Positions 21,765 to 33,500 of a stretch of DNA of 64,000 bases are shown here, piece by piece. Each line of letters opens with the position of its first letter. Position 1 is the stretch's first letter. Under the pieces are notes generated by a model. That model was not told where the DNA came from and did not search any database. It saw only the letters and a list, made by a program, of their open reading frames with translations. The DNA comes from Darksidea phi. Taxonomy: Eukaryota; Ascomycota; Dothideomycetes; Pleosporales; Lentitheciaceae. The translations under genes and the position numbers were made by a program. The stretch covers positions 62,001-126,000 of the forward strand of contig JASJFT010000054.1 of the NCBI GenBank assembly GCA_030770425.1, given 5' to 3'.

Positions 21765-22760
21765 ATGTGAGCTTCTCCAACTCCCCATTCTTCTGTTTTG
21801 AAGTGTTCAGGGGGCTAACTGAAGTTGGTATAGGCCGCATGCGACAAAGGACGTGGCTGTGCAGGCAGCTGCGACTAAGAGGGCGGGCAAGCGGAGCCGC
21901 GACGCTGGCGACGAAGGGCAGGCGATGGTGAAAAGATCGCGAGTAGAGAATAAGCAAGGCCATTTCAGGTTTCTGGAACTACCTGCAGGTTGGTGTAACA
22001 ATATAAGGGACCGATGTCTGGGTATAGTTAGCTGACGAGTTGATCAGAACTCCGAAATCGAGTTTATGAGCTCGCATATGGAATAACCTACCGCACATTC
22101 CCAACCACGAGCTTCCGCAAAGAGCAGAAGCGTAAGAGCCGTCAAGCACAGTCTCAATCACCTCCTGGTGTCATCGCGTCGATCGGAACGGACAGACCAA
22201 TTCCTTTCTCAGGACTTACGCAATCATGCTCCTTGATCCGGACTGAGTTCCGGGGCTGGTGGATGGGAGCGCACCGGATTCCGCTGTGCGCATTCGACCG
22301 CTACCTCTCCGCCTTCTTTCCTTCTCCGCCAAGCAATGAGCAGGACCGAAAACGGTTTGATTCCTTCTTCAATGCCGCAGGCAGCCTTCGCATATTCCTC
22401 CGAAGGGAAGAGCTCAGGAACCGAGACTTGGTCCGCCTCGTTAGGCACAAAATGCGATTCCCCCATTTCACCATAAAATTTGAGCATTTGTCTGAAGTGA
22501 CCGCGAGCGAAGCGAAGGGCTTGGAAGCGTTAGTGAACAACAAGCATCCAGCGTGGGTGAGATGGGTTCGAACGAACGCCCTCAGTCAAATACGGGTCTG
22601 TACTCTACGAGGCAAGATCCATATCGTGATGAAGGAGAAGGATGCGGCCTTATGGATGAGACCGACGTTGCACGATAACATCCCAGATGGTTACATCGCT
22701 ACTGTGGGTCTAGATGTGATCAGTGGGTGGACAATTACTTTCAGGGTGGACTATTCTTAA
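21765..22760 (+). CDS. 2EXR/F-box-like fungal protein, start codon split by intron
   Basis: Exons 21765-21766 (AT), 21834-21988 and 22048-22760 give 289 residues. The initiating ATG is assembled from AT before gtgagc and G after ttggtatag; no other in-frame ATG lies before the conserved domain except M31. A basic, nuclear-signal-like stretch (ATKRAGKRSRDAGDEG, MVKRSRVENK) precedes HFRFLELPAELRNRVYELAYG, the typical start of fungal 2EXR or F-box-like domains (LPxE[LI]Rxx[IV]Y). The rest has the usual arrangement of these proteins: an ECR-like block around QSCSLIRTEFRGWW, a segment with AFDRYLSAFF, and a C-terminal beta-rich part. Many fungi carry dozens of such genes of unknown role; substrate recruitment is possible. 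The second donor is gttggt, weaker than usual. Confidence 0.72.
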
Positions 22761-24553
22761 AGATTCCGGGAAGGGAGTTGGGTTAACGGTATCCGCGCTT
22801 TGATGTATTCTTGCGCGTGGGTTTCTTGCATTATCCCGAGATATCTTTGGAGAGAAAGAAGTGCAGATTTGGACACGGTACATCGAGTATCTGGGTGCAT
22901 TTGATGCCTTTTATGTTGGCTATTCCTGGGAGGAAGGGAATGCCATCCAAACGTCCCCATCGATGTATTTGGGATCTTCTCTCACCCAGCTTTGGACCCG
23001 AAACGTGTCTGGATTTATGAGAGCAGTCGAGTGTCTTGAGTGGGCTTTTTTTCTGCACCGGGACATTCGCATGCGCTTCCGATCGGGAGGGCGAGGACGT
23101 ACTTGTATTTCGATGCCCACTTTTCTTTCTTTCCACCCTCGATACTGGAGCCTTGGACTAGGGAAATCAGCGGTTAGGACAATACAAAGCTTCTCAACCA
23201 TGAGTACTATGCTATATGATATGCACTTCATGCATCCACGTTGTAGGATGCTGACTAGTCACTAGATAAAAATTGAGCCTGGGATATTTTCAGTCCACTA
23301 AAGGAAGCCGTCGATCGAAGATGCGAACGCGAAGTTAGCTGACGAGTCTGGGCTGCTGTTGGCAGCGATAAGATTCTTGGGGTGCTGGACAACGATGCCT
23401 GTGGAGCGGTAACCAATAGATCTGATAGGATTAGAGGCTTCAAGTAATGCGTTGAAAGGGAGTAGGAGGATAAACAGGGCGTTCGAATAGCCAGAGAGAG
23501 CAGACTAGCATGTGGAGTCGACTGATATCGGGAAAAAGACTGAATGGGAATGGTTAGTGACAGAGTGTGAGAGAAGAAGATAGCATCATTTACCGTTGAG
23601 CGAAGGTACTTAATTTGCGGCATAGAAATCATGAATGGTCACTCGAAATATATCGTAGTTAAAGAGTAAAAGAAAGAAAAGAAAGAAAGCGCAATGTTCA
23701 GTGCCCGATACAAAGATGCTAAGAATGAGTTGTAAGTGAGAGTGTTATACAAGCCGTGGAACGTTAAGAAGTAAGTAGATATTGATAGAGTTCGACGTCA
23801 TAAGGTGAAGGTCAGTGCATGGATATAGACTGAAGTAGTAATTCATGCCATCTTTCATCAGACTCTTCCTCATCTACTTGTCATATGTTATGCTCTGCAC
23901 CACTTTATCAACGAACTAGGGTTGGACTTTGATTGTACGAAAACACGATGAGTTGTTCCCAAATAGATGAAGACCATGGAGGACGAGTATACAAGCGCCG
24001 AAGGTGTTGCAGAAGAAATGATAAAGACGGAAGAGCACGCACCTGTCGCACTTGCATAACTAGCTTTTGGCTAGTTATCAGAATGCCTCGAAACGGGAGA
24101 TGCCGGCCCGCTGGCGTACGTGAGTGACTGCGAGCACATGTTAGCTGTTCCGGGCAGGGTTGGCATCTATTGTCTGCTTCCTGTGCTTTCATCTCAGGTA
24201 CAGAACAAAGGACACGGAATCATGTGAGAACGTGTCACAACGCGTTTGGAGGCTAGGTGACTGTTATTTCGAGGCCGCGCACCAAAGACGATGCTCGATG
24301 ATACCAAATGAAGCAGATAGAACGATACGCTAGAATACCAGTTGTCGAGTAGACGACTGAGGAGTAACTAGCCGGTTGAGAGCGAAAGGAAAAGTTCAAG
24401 GGTGGCCCGTGAACTTCGCGTGTTGGCGCGATCGGGCTTTGACCGACGTCACCGCTTTCGACCAGCGATTCTTCGCTTTTGCACCTACTTTTCGACGGGA
24501 CGAAATAAACTGTCGCACTCGATTCATGGCCCCATGACCTATTTATTAGCGCC
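22761..24553. other. No supported gene
   Basis: ORFs here are short, overlap on both strands and look non-coding (for example the Ser/Leu-rich minus-strand 23255-23632). The last few hundred bases should hold the Rad4 promoter. Confidence 0.5.
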
Positions 24554-27500
24554 ATGCCTCCGATCCTACCTAGAAAACGCCTCCGTTCAGATTCTCCAGA
24601 ACGAGAGCCGCCACCGAAGCGAACAGCCCGCCATCCGGGCCCGCGTCGCAGCAAAGAGTCCGTCTTCGATACCTTAGACGCCCCACCCACCGTGTCGCAC
24701 ACTCTTTTACAGACGAAAAAGTTTTTAGAGCAAGGCAATGATGATAGCGAGCTTTCTTCGTCAGAAAGTAGCGAAGACGATTTCGAAGATGTTCCGATAA
24801 CAGGCAACAAGGCGAAGGACATACAGAAGGCACAGGATGCGGAGAGCGATGAAAGCGAAGACGAGGAATGGGAGGACGCGCTAGGTACAAAACACCATAC
24901 AAAGCATGATGATGAGCCTGTACCGGTCATCTCAGGCGATATCGAATTGACGCTTGCTGCGCCGAGCCAAGTGGCTTTTTCCTCGAAGGCCGACGGGAAG
25001 AAGGGGCCTTCGAAGATACAACGGCAAATACGGAATGTCACGCATTGCATGCATGTCCAATTGCTCATGTTCCACAACACGATACGGAATGGGTGGATAC
25101 AGGATCAGCAGGTGCAGAAGATTATGGTCGATAATATGACACCGGGGTGTTGGAAAGAGGTAGATCGGTATTGGAGGGATGCAGGGATATCAGATGGACA
25201 CAAGCGCATCGTAGAGGGTGGTTGGACGAAGAAGATTGCCCAGAATATTGAAAATGCCGGGATATGGAAAGAGAGTGGCAAGGCCGGTGTTCAGGTGTAC
25301 GAAAGCCCTAAGCGCAAGGGCGCTACATCGAAGACTGATAGCAAAACCGGGTCATCGAGGAGCAAAGACAAAAAGACGCCGGCTAGCGATAGGAACCAGC
25401 GTGAGTGGGGCGCGATATCCGATCGTCTTGAACCGAACACGCCGAACTTGTCCGCTGGCGACCCATTGCTAAGACTCTTGAAATACCTGTCGGCATATTG
25501 GAAAGCAAAGTTCAAGATCACAGCACCATGTCTACGAAAGCGCGGCTATCTCTCGCCATCGACACTTGAAGCAGAAATTCGTGCTTGGAGAGAAGATGGC
25601 TCAGACGCGGATGTTTTTGGGGAACGCATAGAGAATCTAGCAAAATTTCGAGACATGGCACGCAAATGCACAGGTAGTCGAGATGTTGGGCAACAGCTCT
25701 TCACCTCGCTATTACGTGGCCTAGGTATCGAAGCTCGAATGGTCGCAAGTCTTCAGCCGGTCGGTTTTGGTTGGAGCCAAGTAGAAGAGGGCAAAGCAAA
25801 AGACTTGAGCAGTCTAAAGACAAAAGCAACAGCTTCCGAAGGAGATGCACCTGTGTCCATACTGGGTAAGCAAAAGGGAGAGGCGCCAGCTAGAAATGGC
25901 ACTAAGCACACCCCAGTCGACCTTTCAGATTCCGACGACCTCAGCAGTGCGATATCCATTTCATCTGATTCGGATGGGCCTATTGAAACGTCGAAGAAGT
26001 CTCCAAGGGTCCGCAAGTACGGTGAGGAGCTCCCGCACCCTACATATTGGACCGAGGTTATTTCGCATCTGACCCACACACATATCGCGGTGTCGTGTCT
26101 TCCGCGTACGGTGATAGCTACTTCTTCGATGCCGGAACAGCTCCTCAGTTTCTATTGCAGAGGTGCTGCTACAGACAAGGCAAAGCAAGTGTTTGCATAT
26201 GTTATTGCCTTCTCTTCGGACGGATCGGCCAAGGATGTCACTACGAGATATTTGCCAAAACACCAATGGCCGGGTAAAACGAAGGGTTTCCGTATGGCAG
26301 CCGAGAAGATTCCGATACACAATAAACGTGGAAAGGTCAAAAGATGGGAAGAATGGGATTGGTTCAAGTCCGTCCTACGACCTTATGCACGGCCGTTTGA
26401 GATGAGGCAACCTTCGGACGAAGTGGAAGAGGAGGGTGATCTGGTTCCTGCGCAACCCGCCAAACCGAAAGATATGGACGAAGAGGGTGGCAGAGAGACT
26501 CTTCAAGGCTACAAAAATTCCGCCGAATACGCGTTGGAGCGGCACTTACGACGCGAAGAAGCCATTAGACCCGGTGCGAAGATTGCTCGCTACTTCACAA
26601 CTGGCAAAGGCGACAATGAGAAGCAGGAGCCGGTGTATCTTCGAAAAGACATTGTCGCCTGCAAATCGGTTGAATCATGGCACAAGGAAGGTCGAGCGGT
26701 TAAAGAGGGCGAACAACCGCTCAAACTCGTACCAATGCGTGCCGTCACGGTTATCCGAAAACGTGAGATCGAAGAACGCGAACGGGAAGAGGGCGAGAAA
26801 GTAAAGCAAGGGCTCTATTCTAAAGCGCAAACAGACTGGATCATCCCAGACCCCATCGTGGACGGCAAGATTCCGCGTAACGCGTTTGGCAATATCGATG
26901 TGTATGTCCCTACAATGGTGCCACAAGGCGCCGTGCATGTGCGACTCAAAGGCACTGCAAAGATATGCAGAAAACTGAACATCGACTACGCAGAAGCATG
27001 TACGGGTTTCGAGTTCGGCAAGCAGCGCGCTGTGCCTGTACTCACTGGTGTCGTGGTAGCAGCCGAGCATGAGGATCTGCTTATCGACGCATGGAAAGCT
27101 GCTGAGGCGGAAAAGGCGGTGAAGGAGCAGGACAAGAGAGAGAAGTTGGTGTTGCGGACGTGGAAGAAGTTTTTCGTTGGGCTGAGGATTGTTGAGAGGA
27201 TGAAGAGGGAGTATGGGGATGCGTCCGAACTACCTGCAAAGGAGGTCAAGCAACCAAAGCAGACGAAGAAGTCTGAGTGGGAGACGTTCCAAGATCATGA
27301 GGACTTCGAGGGAGGTTTCTTACGTGATGTGCAACAAGGTGGTGGAGGGTTTCTTCAGGAAGATGTTGGAGAAGCGCAGCCAAATGAGGATTTGGCAGGG
27401 GGGTTCTTCACAACAAGTCAAGAGCAGGCGGTTTATCATGATGCATTAAGCATCGATAAGGGGGAAGCGGAGCACTCGGAGCCACGTAGGTCCATTGGGG

Positions 27501-28084
27501 AGAATGCTTATCAGACACCAACATCTCTGCACTCATCACATCAGAGGCCGCCCAATGAAGATGAACCAAACGACTTTGTTGGAGCCGATTCCAACGAAGA
27601 GGGAGAAAATGAAGAAGCTATTGTGCCTCTGCCAACCCAGCGCACGCGCGGCTGCGCCCAGTTGGCTCGCGGACAGGGACGCAAGTCAATCCTAGACAAC
27701 GACGACGAGCCCAGTCTCTCTGAATTATCATCTGAACTATCAGCAGACGAAGCTGAGATGCTATCTATAAGCAAACGTGGAAGACGGAAAAAATCCACTG
27801 CCCCTGAGCCTCCGCGTGAACCTCCAGACGACGAATCTGGGTCGGAAGATTTACTCATCGCTCGACGCGGTAGGCGCAAAGCTCCTGCTTCACTTTCTAG
27901 GCCAATGCCGAAGCGCAAGGCGGCTGGGAAGAGTGATGCGCAGGTCAAGAGTCATTTTTTTGCGCATGGGAGTGACGAAGAGACTGATTTGACGGATAAG
28001 AGTCCGGCGAAGAAGGCTCCAAGTGGCAGAGGACGAGGCAGGGGTCGGGGACGAGGCAGAGGTAGAGCGAAGGGAAGGACTTGA
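24554..28084 (+). CDS. rad4: DNA damage recognition protein Rad4/XPC
   Basis: A single uninterrupted frame of 1176 residues begins MPPILPRKRLRSDSPE. It matches Rad4/XPC, which with Rad23 recognises helix-distorting lesions and starts global genome nucleotide excision repair in the nucleus. The transglutaminase-like fold is split: RNVTHCMHVQLLMFHNTIRN (~150) and QQLFTSLLRGLGIEARMVAS (~380), the latter with the conserved R-V-S-L pattern. The three beta-hairpin domains follow at ~655-890: GYKNSAEYALERHLRREEAI, then YLRKDIVACKSVESWHKEGR, then NAFGNIDVYVPTMVPQGAVH and CTGFEFGKQRAVPVLTGVVV. N and C termini are acidic and disordered, and the protein ends in an RG-rich tail (GRGRGRGRGRGRAKGR). Length is in the range of filamentous fungal orthologues. 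Lack of introns is notable beside its multi-exon neighbours. Confidence 0.95.
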   Translation: MPPILPRKRLRSDSPEREPPPKRTARHPGPRRSKESVFDTLDAPPTVSHTLLQTKKFLEQGNDDSELSSSESSEDDFEDVPITGNKAKDIQKAQDAESDESEDEEWEDALGTKHHTKHDDEPVPVISGDIELTLAAPSQVAFSSKADGKKGPSKIQRQIRNVTHCMHVQLLMFHNTIRNGWIQDQQVQKIMVDNMTPGCWKEVDRYWRDAGISDGHKRIVEGGWTKKIAQNIENAGIWKESGKAGVQVYESPKRKGATSKTDSKTGSSRSKDKKTPASDRNQREWGAISDRLEPNTPNLSAGDPLLRLLKYLSAYWKAKFKITAPCLRKRGYLSPSTLEAEIRAWREDGSDADVFGERIENLAKFRDMARKCTGSRDVGQQLFTSLLRGLGIEARMVASLQPVGFGWSQVEEGKAKDLSSLKTKATASEGDAPVSILGKQKGEAPARNGTKHTPVDLSDSDDLSSAISISSDSDGPIETSKKSPRVRKYGEELPHPTYWTEVISHLTHTHIAVSCLPRTVIATSSMPEQLLSFYCRGAATDKAKQVFAYVIAFSSDGSAKDVTTRYLPKHQWPGKTKGFRMAAEKIPIHNKRGKVKRWEEWDWFKSVLRPYARPFEMRQPSDEVEEEGDLVPAQPAKPKDMDEEGGRETLQGYKNSAEYALERHLRREEAIRPGAKIARYFTTGKGDNEKQEPVYLRKDIVACKSVESWHKEGRAVKEGEQPLKLVPMRAVTVIRKREIEEREREEGEKVKQGLYSKAQTDWIIPDPIVDGKIPRNAFGNIDVYVPTMVPQGAVHVRLKGTAKICRKLNIDYAEACTGFEFGKQRAVPVLTGVVVAAEHEDLLIDAWKAAEAEKAVKEQDKREKLVLRTWKKFFVGLRIVERMKREYGDASELPAKEVKQPKQTKKSEWETFQDHEDFEGGFLRDVQQGGGGFLQEDVGEAQPNEDLAGGFFTTSQEQAVYHDALSIDKGEAEHSEPRRSIGENAYQTPTSLHSSHQRPPNEDEPNDFVGADSNEEGENEEAIVPLPTQRTRGCAQLARGQGRKSILDNDDEPSLSELSSELSADEAEMLSISKRGRRKKSTAPEPPREPPDDESGSEDLLIARRGRRKAPASLSRPMPKRKAAGKSDAQVKSHFFAHGSDEETDLTDKSPAKKAPSGRGRGRGRGRGRGRAKGRT

Positions 28085-30539
28085 TAGATTGGAGGACACA
28101 TGCGAGATGGTTTTTGGGTATGACTGAATGAAATGCGCATGATCCGCCTCAACATTCCGACTTGATGGACACAGATGCAGGTTGAGCAGATCAACATCTG
28201 CCTTCTGGCATCATCCCTATTCTTCTTTCAGCGGTACGGTCCGGACCTAGTGATGGCTCATTCTCCCGTCCACGGAAAGGGCCATGCTTGACTAGCGACG
28301 GCCGTCCTCCTTGACTCTCAAGCGTCGACGGAAGAATTGCAGAACCCTCCGGCCATCCATCTTAGACAGGAAGCACAGATAGCGGCACATCCACCTCGCC
28401 ATACTGCAGAGAAAACATGGTAAGGCACAGTACATCCGTCACGCGTCTCAGAACCGCAGCGACAGGGATCGCGGGTGGTGCGATGAGGGGTCGCTGCAAG
28501 CCACATGCAAGCGCGACAAGCATCCATGGTGGATATGGCGATTCGTGACATGGGCGCCGGAGTTCTAGATTAAAAACGTTCCGCTGGTGTCGGGATGGCG
28601 TACGGTTGAGTGTTTGCTTTTGCCGCAGTGTCCCTGGGGGGGTTGGTTGTGGTGTTGGAGGAGACATGGTTTGCGGGTTATCGTATTTCTCGTGACAACA
28701 TATACGTGCATGTGCGCGCCCCGGCGTTGGCTGACCGAGCGCAATGGGAACTTGGACGATAGCATTGTCCCCCTTCTCTGCACTGTTAACCGCGTGAGCG
28801 ATACCGGTCACCATAAATATCATACATTTCTGTTCTAGAAAACTATTCGTTCGACTATCAGCTCGAGTATGAAGGCGAGGGCAGCGCATTGGTCGGAGAG
28901 TGGTGCGGCCGCATGAACGGTATTGACGTGTCAAAAGGTAATGACGCGGATGGACGCTCGGAACGTGTGCGTTGTGCGTGCTGCGAACGAGGGGGAGCGA
29001 ATTGGAAGCACGAAGGGGGGAATGGATGGTTGGGAGGAGGCTGAGGGTTTGTGTTATTGTAGTAGCGTTGTGCGCTTCACTTTTTGGGCATTGATGCGCG
29101 CGTGGAGAAGTATTGCGGAGGACGACGATGCCCGAGGTCGCTCTACTGTTGTTTCCAACAGGTACACAGAGGTACTGAGGGTGGTGGCTGTTTCAACTGC
29201 TGCATCGCTCGGGAGTGTCACGCCCTCAATTCCCGACGCAGACGCAGGTGCAGCGGCGGCACCGGAAGACGGGAGTAGCTGCGGCGTATTCGTCGAGTGT
29301 GGTGAGATGGGTACGAGGTTGGTGTTGCGTCCGGGTGGGGCTTCATGTACGAGTACATAAGCGGATGTAGCCCTGTGGGTTGGGTGCATAGTAGCTACAT
29401 GTGCCTAATGTAGGCGAAAGGAGTTCGTGTGTGAGGGCGTGGGCAGCGGGGGAGACGGCTGTGAGGAGACAGGAAGGGAGAATGGGGTCCGCGTGCGAGT
29501 TTCAAGGTGGTCCGGATGATGGATTATGAGCGGCCCGTTGTGAATTTTTTGAGCTGAGCGTGAGACTGTGCGACCTTCACCGCAAAGTGGATGCCACACT
29601 TTTTGGCCCTTCTCATTGAACGACGGCTTGCAACGCCTGTGCTCTGCATGCGGTCCAGGGCGCAGACTGGGCTTGACCGCCAGCTCATCTTTGTTTTTTG
29701 TTGCAGCGCTTTCTCGCGTGGCACCGTGACTCCTTTCCCCTCCGTCTCCGTCTCCGTCCTGCGCTCGCCGTGCCCTCCCTTCGTGTAACCAACCCCCTCC
29801 TGCGTCCCGTCGTCAGAGTTGTGTGTGCTAAGCCGGATCGTCTTCTGCCCGCCTAGACGCCCGCTTCCGGCGTGTGATTGGCCGGACTCGCATACCCCAG
29901 CCCCCGTTGCCCATCAATCTTACCACTCCGACTCACCAGCACAATCACCGTTCGAGTGCCGTCGGCCTCCCAAAAGCCGTCCATCAGCCTGCCCGCACCG
30001 CAGCCCGCTCGACAGCGCCCTGTTGAGCCTCCTCTGGAACACTGCGACCCATTGCTATTTATTCGGCAGGCAGTTAGGCGCCAGCGCTTCGATCGGTCGC
30101 TTGCTTGGGCGTCAATATTTATTATAGACGGAGGCGGTCGAGCCCTGGTCGCGCAACGGATCGAGCGTTTGAAAATCTGCGCGGCGGAGAAAAAGAAGCG
30201 CGGATATCCTCAAGACAGGATCATAGGCCGCGCGCGAGACATGAACTAGATCGATGGACGTCGGAAGCCACCGTGACACAGGTCGAATCCACGGCATGAG
30301 TTCCGCCTCCCGATAGCACCAACCCCGTCCATCGCATCCAGGAAGCCCCCCGCAAGCCATCACGCCCTCGCAGCCTCTTCAATCGCCCGCTTTGCTTTTG
30401 CCACGCCCGTTTCTCCACGAATCGACGCCCACCGAGTCGAGGACGAGGGGATATAGGCCGCGCCGTCCTGCGCTGAGTAGCACACCCGCACCGCTGCAGC
30501 GGCGGGTGTGCGACGAGCCCTGTGGTGCCGAACGGAACG
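28085..30539. other. Long gene-free interval upstream of a kinase-like gene
   Basis: About 2.4 kb without a gene I can support. Overlapping ORFs on both strands (28362-28934, 28923-29360, 29878-30249) have compositional bias but no family or splice logic. The interval separates tandem + strand genes and may carry a long 5' leader of the following gene; 29720-30020 is C-rich, as in fungal core promoters. Confidence 0.45.
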
Positions 30540-33500
30540 ATGCCCAATTTTCTGGCTGCTGAGCATGGCGAGTCGAGCCGCAGTCGGAGTCGACAGCGCG
30601 CCAGGACCGAGGTTAGTGAGCACCGGAACATATGGGATCGATTCAGTCTGCAGAAGATTGGGAGCTGGCTGAAGCGGGAGGAGGAGGTGCAGCCGCTGGA
30701 CAAAGCGGGCGGCCAGGAAAGAGAAGCAGACAAGGAGAATGGCAGGCCGCATTCGAGCGGGGAGCATGCGGTGAGGCATGGAGGACTACTGAACAGGAGG
30801 TCGAGCCGCAAGGTCGTGCCTGGCCTGCCGCGGCCGCTGACATTCAAGAGGATGAACAGCGAGAAGAGGGATAAGCTCCTGGAGGTGCCTGAGGCCGTGG
30901 AGCAGAGACGCGCTGCGTCGGCAGACCGGAGGGAGTCGAATCCTCCGAAGCGATCACTCTCGCCCCCGCCCATATCCGTCCCGTCCATGTCGGCACCCGA
31001 CGTGCTCAGTCCACACGAAAGCGATGCTCAGCAGAAGCCGCAGCCGACGATTGGTGGCGACCAGGGTTCAAACATACCGGCTGGGTCAAGACAGGTGGAC
31101 TATGCCATGGAGGAGAGTATAGACTACCGATCTGCGGGCGAGCCACCCCCTCGATCCATCGCGGGAGATTCATACATGGAAAAGGGATCGCGTCGATCGA
31201 GCTCCGAGGTCGACGATATCCAGCTACAGGAAGAGCTGGAGGCAAAGTGGATACTGAACCTCAGCATGCACTTCCGCGACATGTCTGATCGCGAGAAGTT
31301 TTTCATCACCTTTGCCGAGGAGCCCAACAAATGGAGAAGGGTCACCGTGTCGTGCGACTACCGCCGACTCGAGCCTGAGTCACTTGAAGCCGACCTCAAG
31401 AGCCTGCACTATCAACGAGATAAGAGTGCGAGGATATACGAGGCGATCCGCGACTCGCTACCTGATATACAGTTCTACGATACCGTCACGAACCTCAAGC
31501 TTGAAACATCAGACGGCCGCCTCCATGTACATGTCACCGAAGATGTCAACGAGATCATACCATACCCGGCCCTCTCCTCCACCGACCATCTTCAATGTAA
31601 GAGATTCCGCGAAAGCGCCATCTGCTTTGATTCGCACATCTCTGGGTTCGTATACAAAGTGTCGGTCGGTGGAAGGATGTACATCAAGAAGGAAATCCCC
31701 GGCCCTGACGCTGTTGAAGAGTTCCTTTACGAGATCAATGCGCTCAGCGCCCTACAGGATTCGAAATCGGTCATCAAGTTTGAGGGCATCATCGTGGATG
31801 AAAAGAGCGAGTTGATCAAGGGGCTGCTCATCAGCTATGCGGATCAAGGCGCGCTGGTTGATCTAATCTATGATTTCAAGAACTCAGATAGCTTGCAATG
31901 GGAGCGACGTGTGAGGTGGGCACGCCAGATCGTCGAAGGCCTGTCGGAGATCCACGAGGCTGGATTTGTGCAAGGCGACTTCACCCTCTCAAACATCGTC
32001 ATCGACCATCATGACAACGCAAAAATCATCGACATCAACCGCCGTGGATGCCCTGTCGGATGGGAGTCTCCAGAACTCGCTCGACTTATCGAAAGCGGTC
32101 AAAGGATCTCAATCTATATCGGAGTCAAGTCCGATCTCTTCCAGCTTGGTATGGTGCTTTGGGCCCTTGCAGAACAACAGGATGAGCCGGAACGCCAGGA
32201 ACGACCGCTCTCTCGACACATGAACCGCCACATTCCACAATACTTCAAAGACATTGTTCGGCTTTGCTTGAGCGAACTCCCTCAAGAACGACCTTCAGCT
32301 AGGGATTTACTACGGATGTTTCCAGATGGACCAAAGGAGCCGACCACGCCCGCTGCTATGGAGGCATTGAAGCAAAGCGTTTCTACCCATAGGAGCGACA
32401 AGGAGTATATTGACCCTGCCACAGCTGTCGATCTAGACGATATCTCGAAAGCTCGGCGACACTCCCGCTCGCGGTCTTCCTTCTCCAATGTCAATATGCC
32501 TTCAACGGAGTATATAGGGTCATCAGGGTCGTACATCCTTCCCAACCCAACAACCGGGCGCGAAAGGTCTCCAACAGCCGCAAGACGCAGTAGCAGGAAT
32601 AGACGATCAGAATGCTCGCCTTTCCCCGGGGCCCGCTCTGTCATGTCGCTCGATGATTCTGAGCTTGAGAATGAATTGGCTAGTCGACCCGCAAGCCGCG
32701 AAACAAGATGGGAACAAGTCTACGTCGACGGCAACACCAAGCTAGTGCAGCGCGGTGGAGGCGAGATCGATGTACAAGACTTTGCAAACCAGGAACCCAA
32801 GGATGTATGCATCACGACGCCTCCCGGCGAGCTCGAAAACTCTCTTATTGGCAGCAAGACCTCCGAGGAGACGCCTCTTTCGCTATCCACAGTTGCCGAG
32901 CTTCAACCCATCCAGCCACAGCAGCGCTCGGAAGCTGTCCATCGGCTTGTAGAATCGGACCATAGACGCGACATAAGCGGCGAGCCATCCGACCAAACAT
33001 CCTTATCAATTTCTACAGCCACCGAACTTCAATCTATGCGACCTCAGCAACCGTCAGAAGCTATCGACCAAGATGCAGAACTAGGTCACAGACGCGGCAT
33101 AGGTAGCAAAGCCTCCTTCAGCGACCGTGTTCACCAGCTCGCAGACCCATCTGTCCCTCCAAATCGCACATCACAAGTCCCAAACTCATCCGCTCTTGCT
33201 GATCTCGAGAACGAAATTTCACTCGACTCCTCCATTGCTTCATCGGCTGTCCCGTCTCGCGTTGGCACCGGCTTCTCGGAAATTTTCCACCGGCCATTCC
33301 ACCAAGACTCTGGCTTTAGCGAACCGGAAAGGGTCAGCTATGAGAGCGAGCGCATACGGCAGAGTCTCGACGCGAAGTTTGCGGACGGCAACTGTGCGCA
33401 GAGGGATGAGGAGTGCGTCAATGAACGCCTTTGGGATGAGAAGGATGGCACGATGATCGGTATTGGTGACGGGGTCCGGGGGAACCAGCTTATTATTAGA

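Noticed and set aside
23255..23632. 125-codon minus-strand ORF
   Set aside because: Composition is Ser/Leu/Thr-rich from strand bias, with no domain or splice partner.
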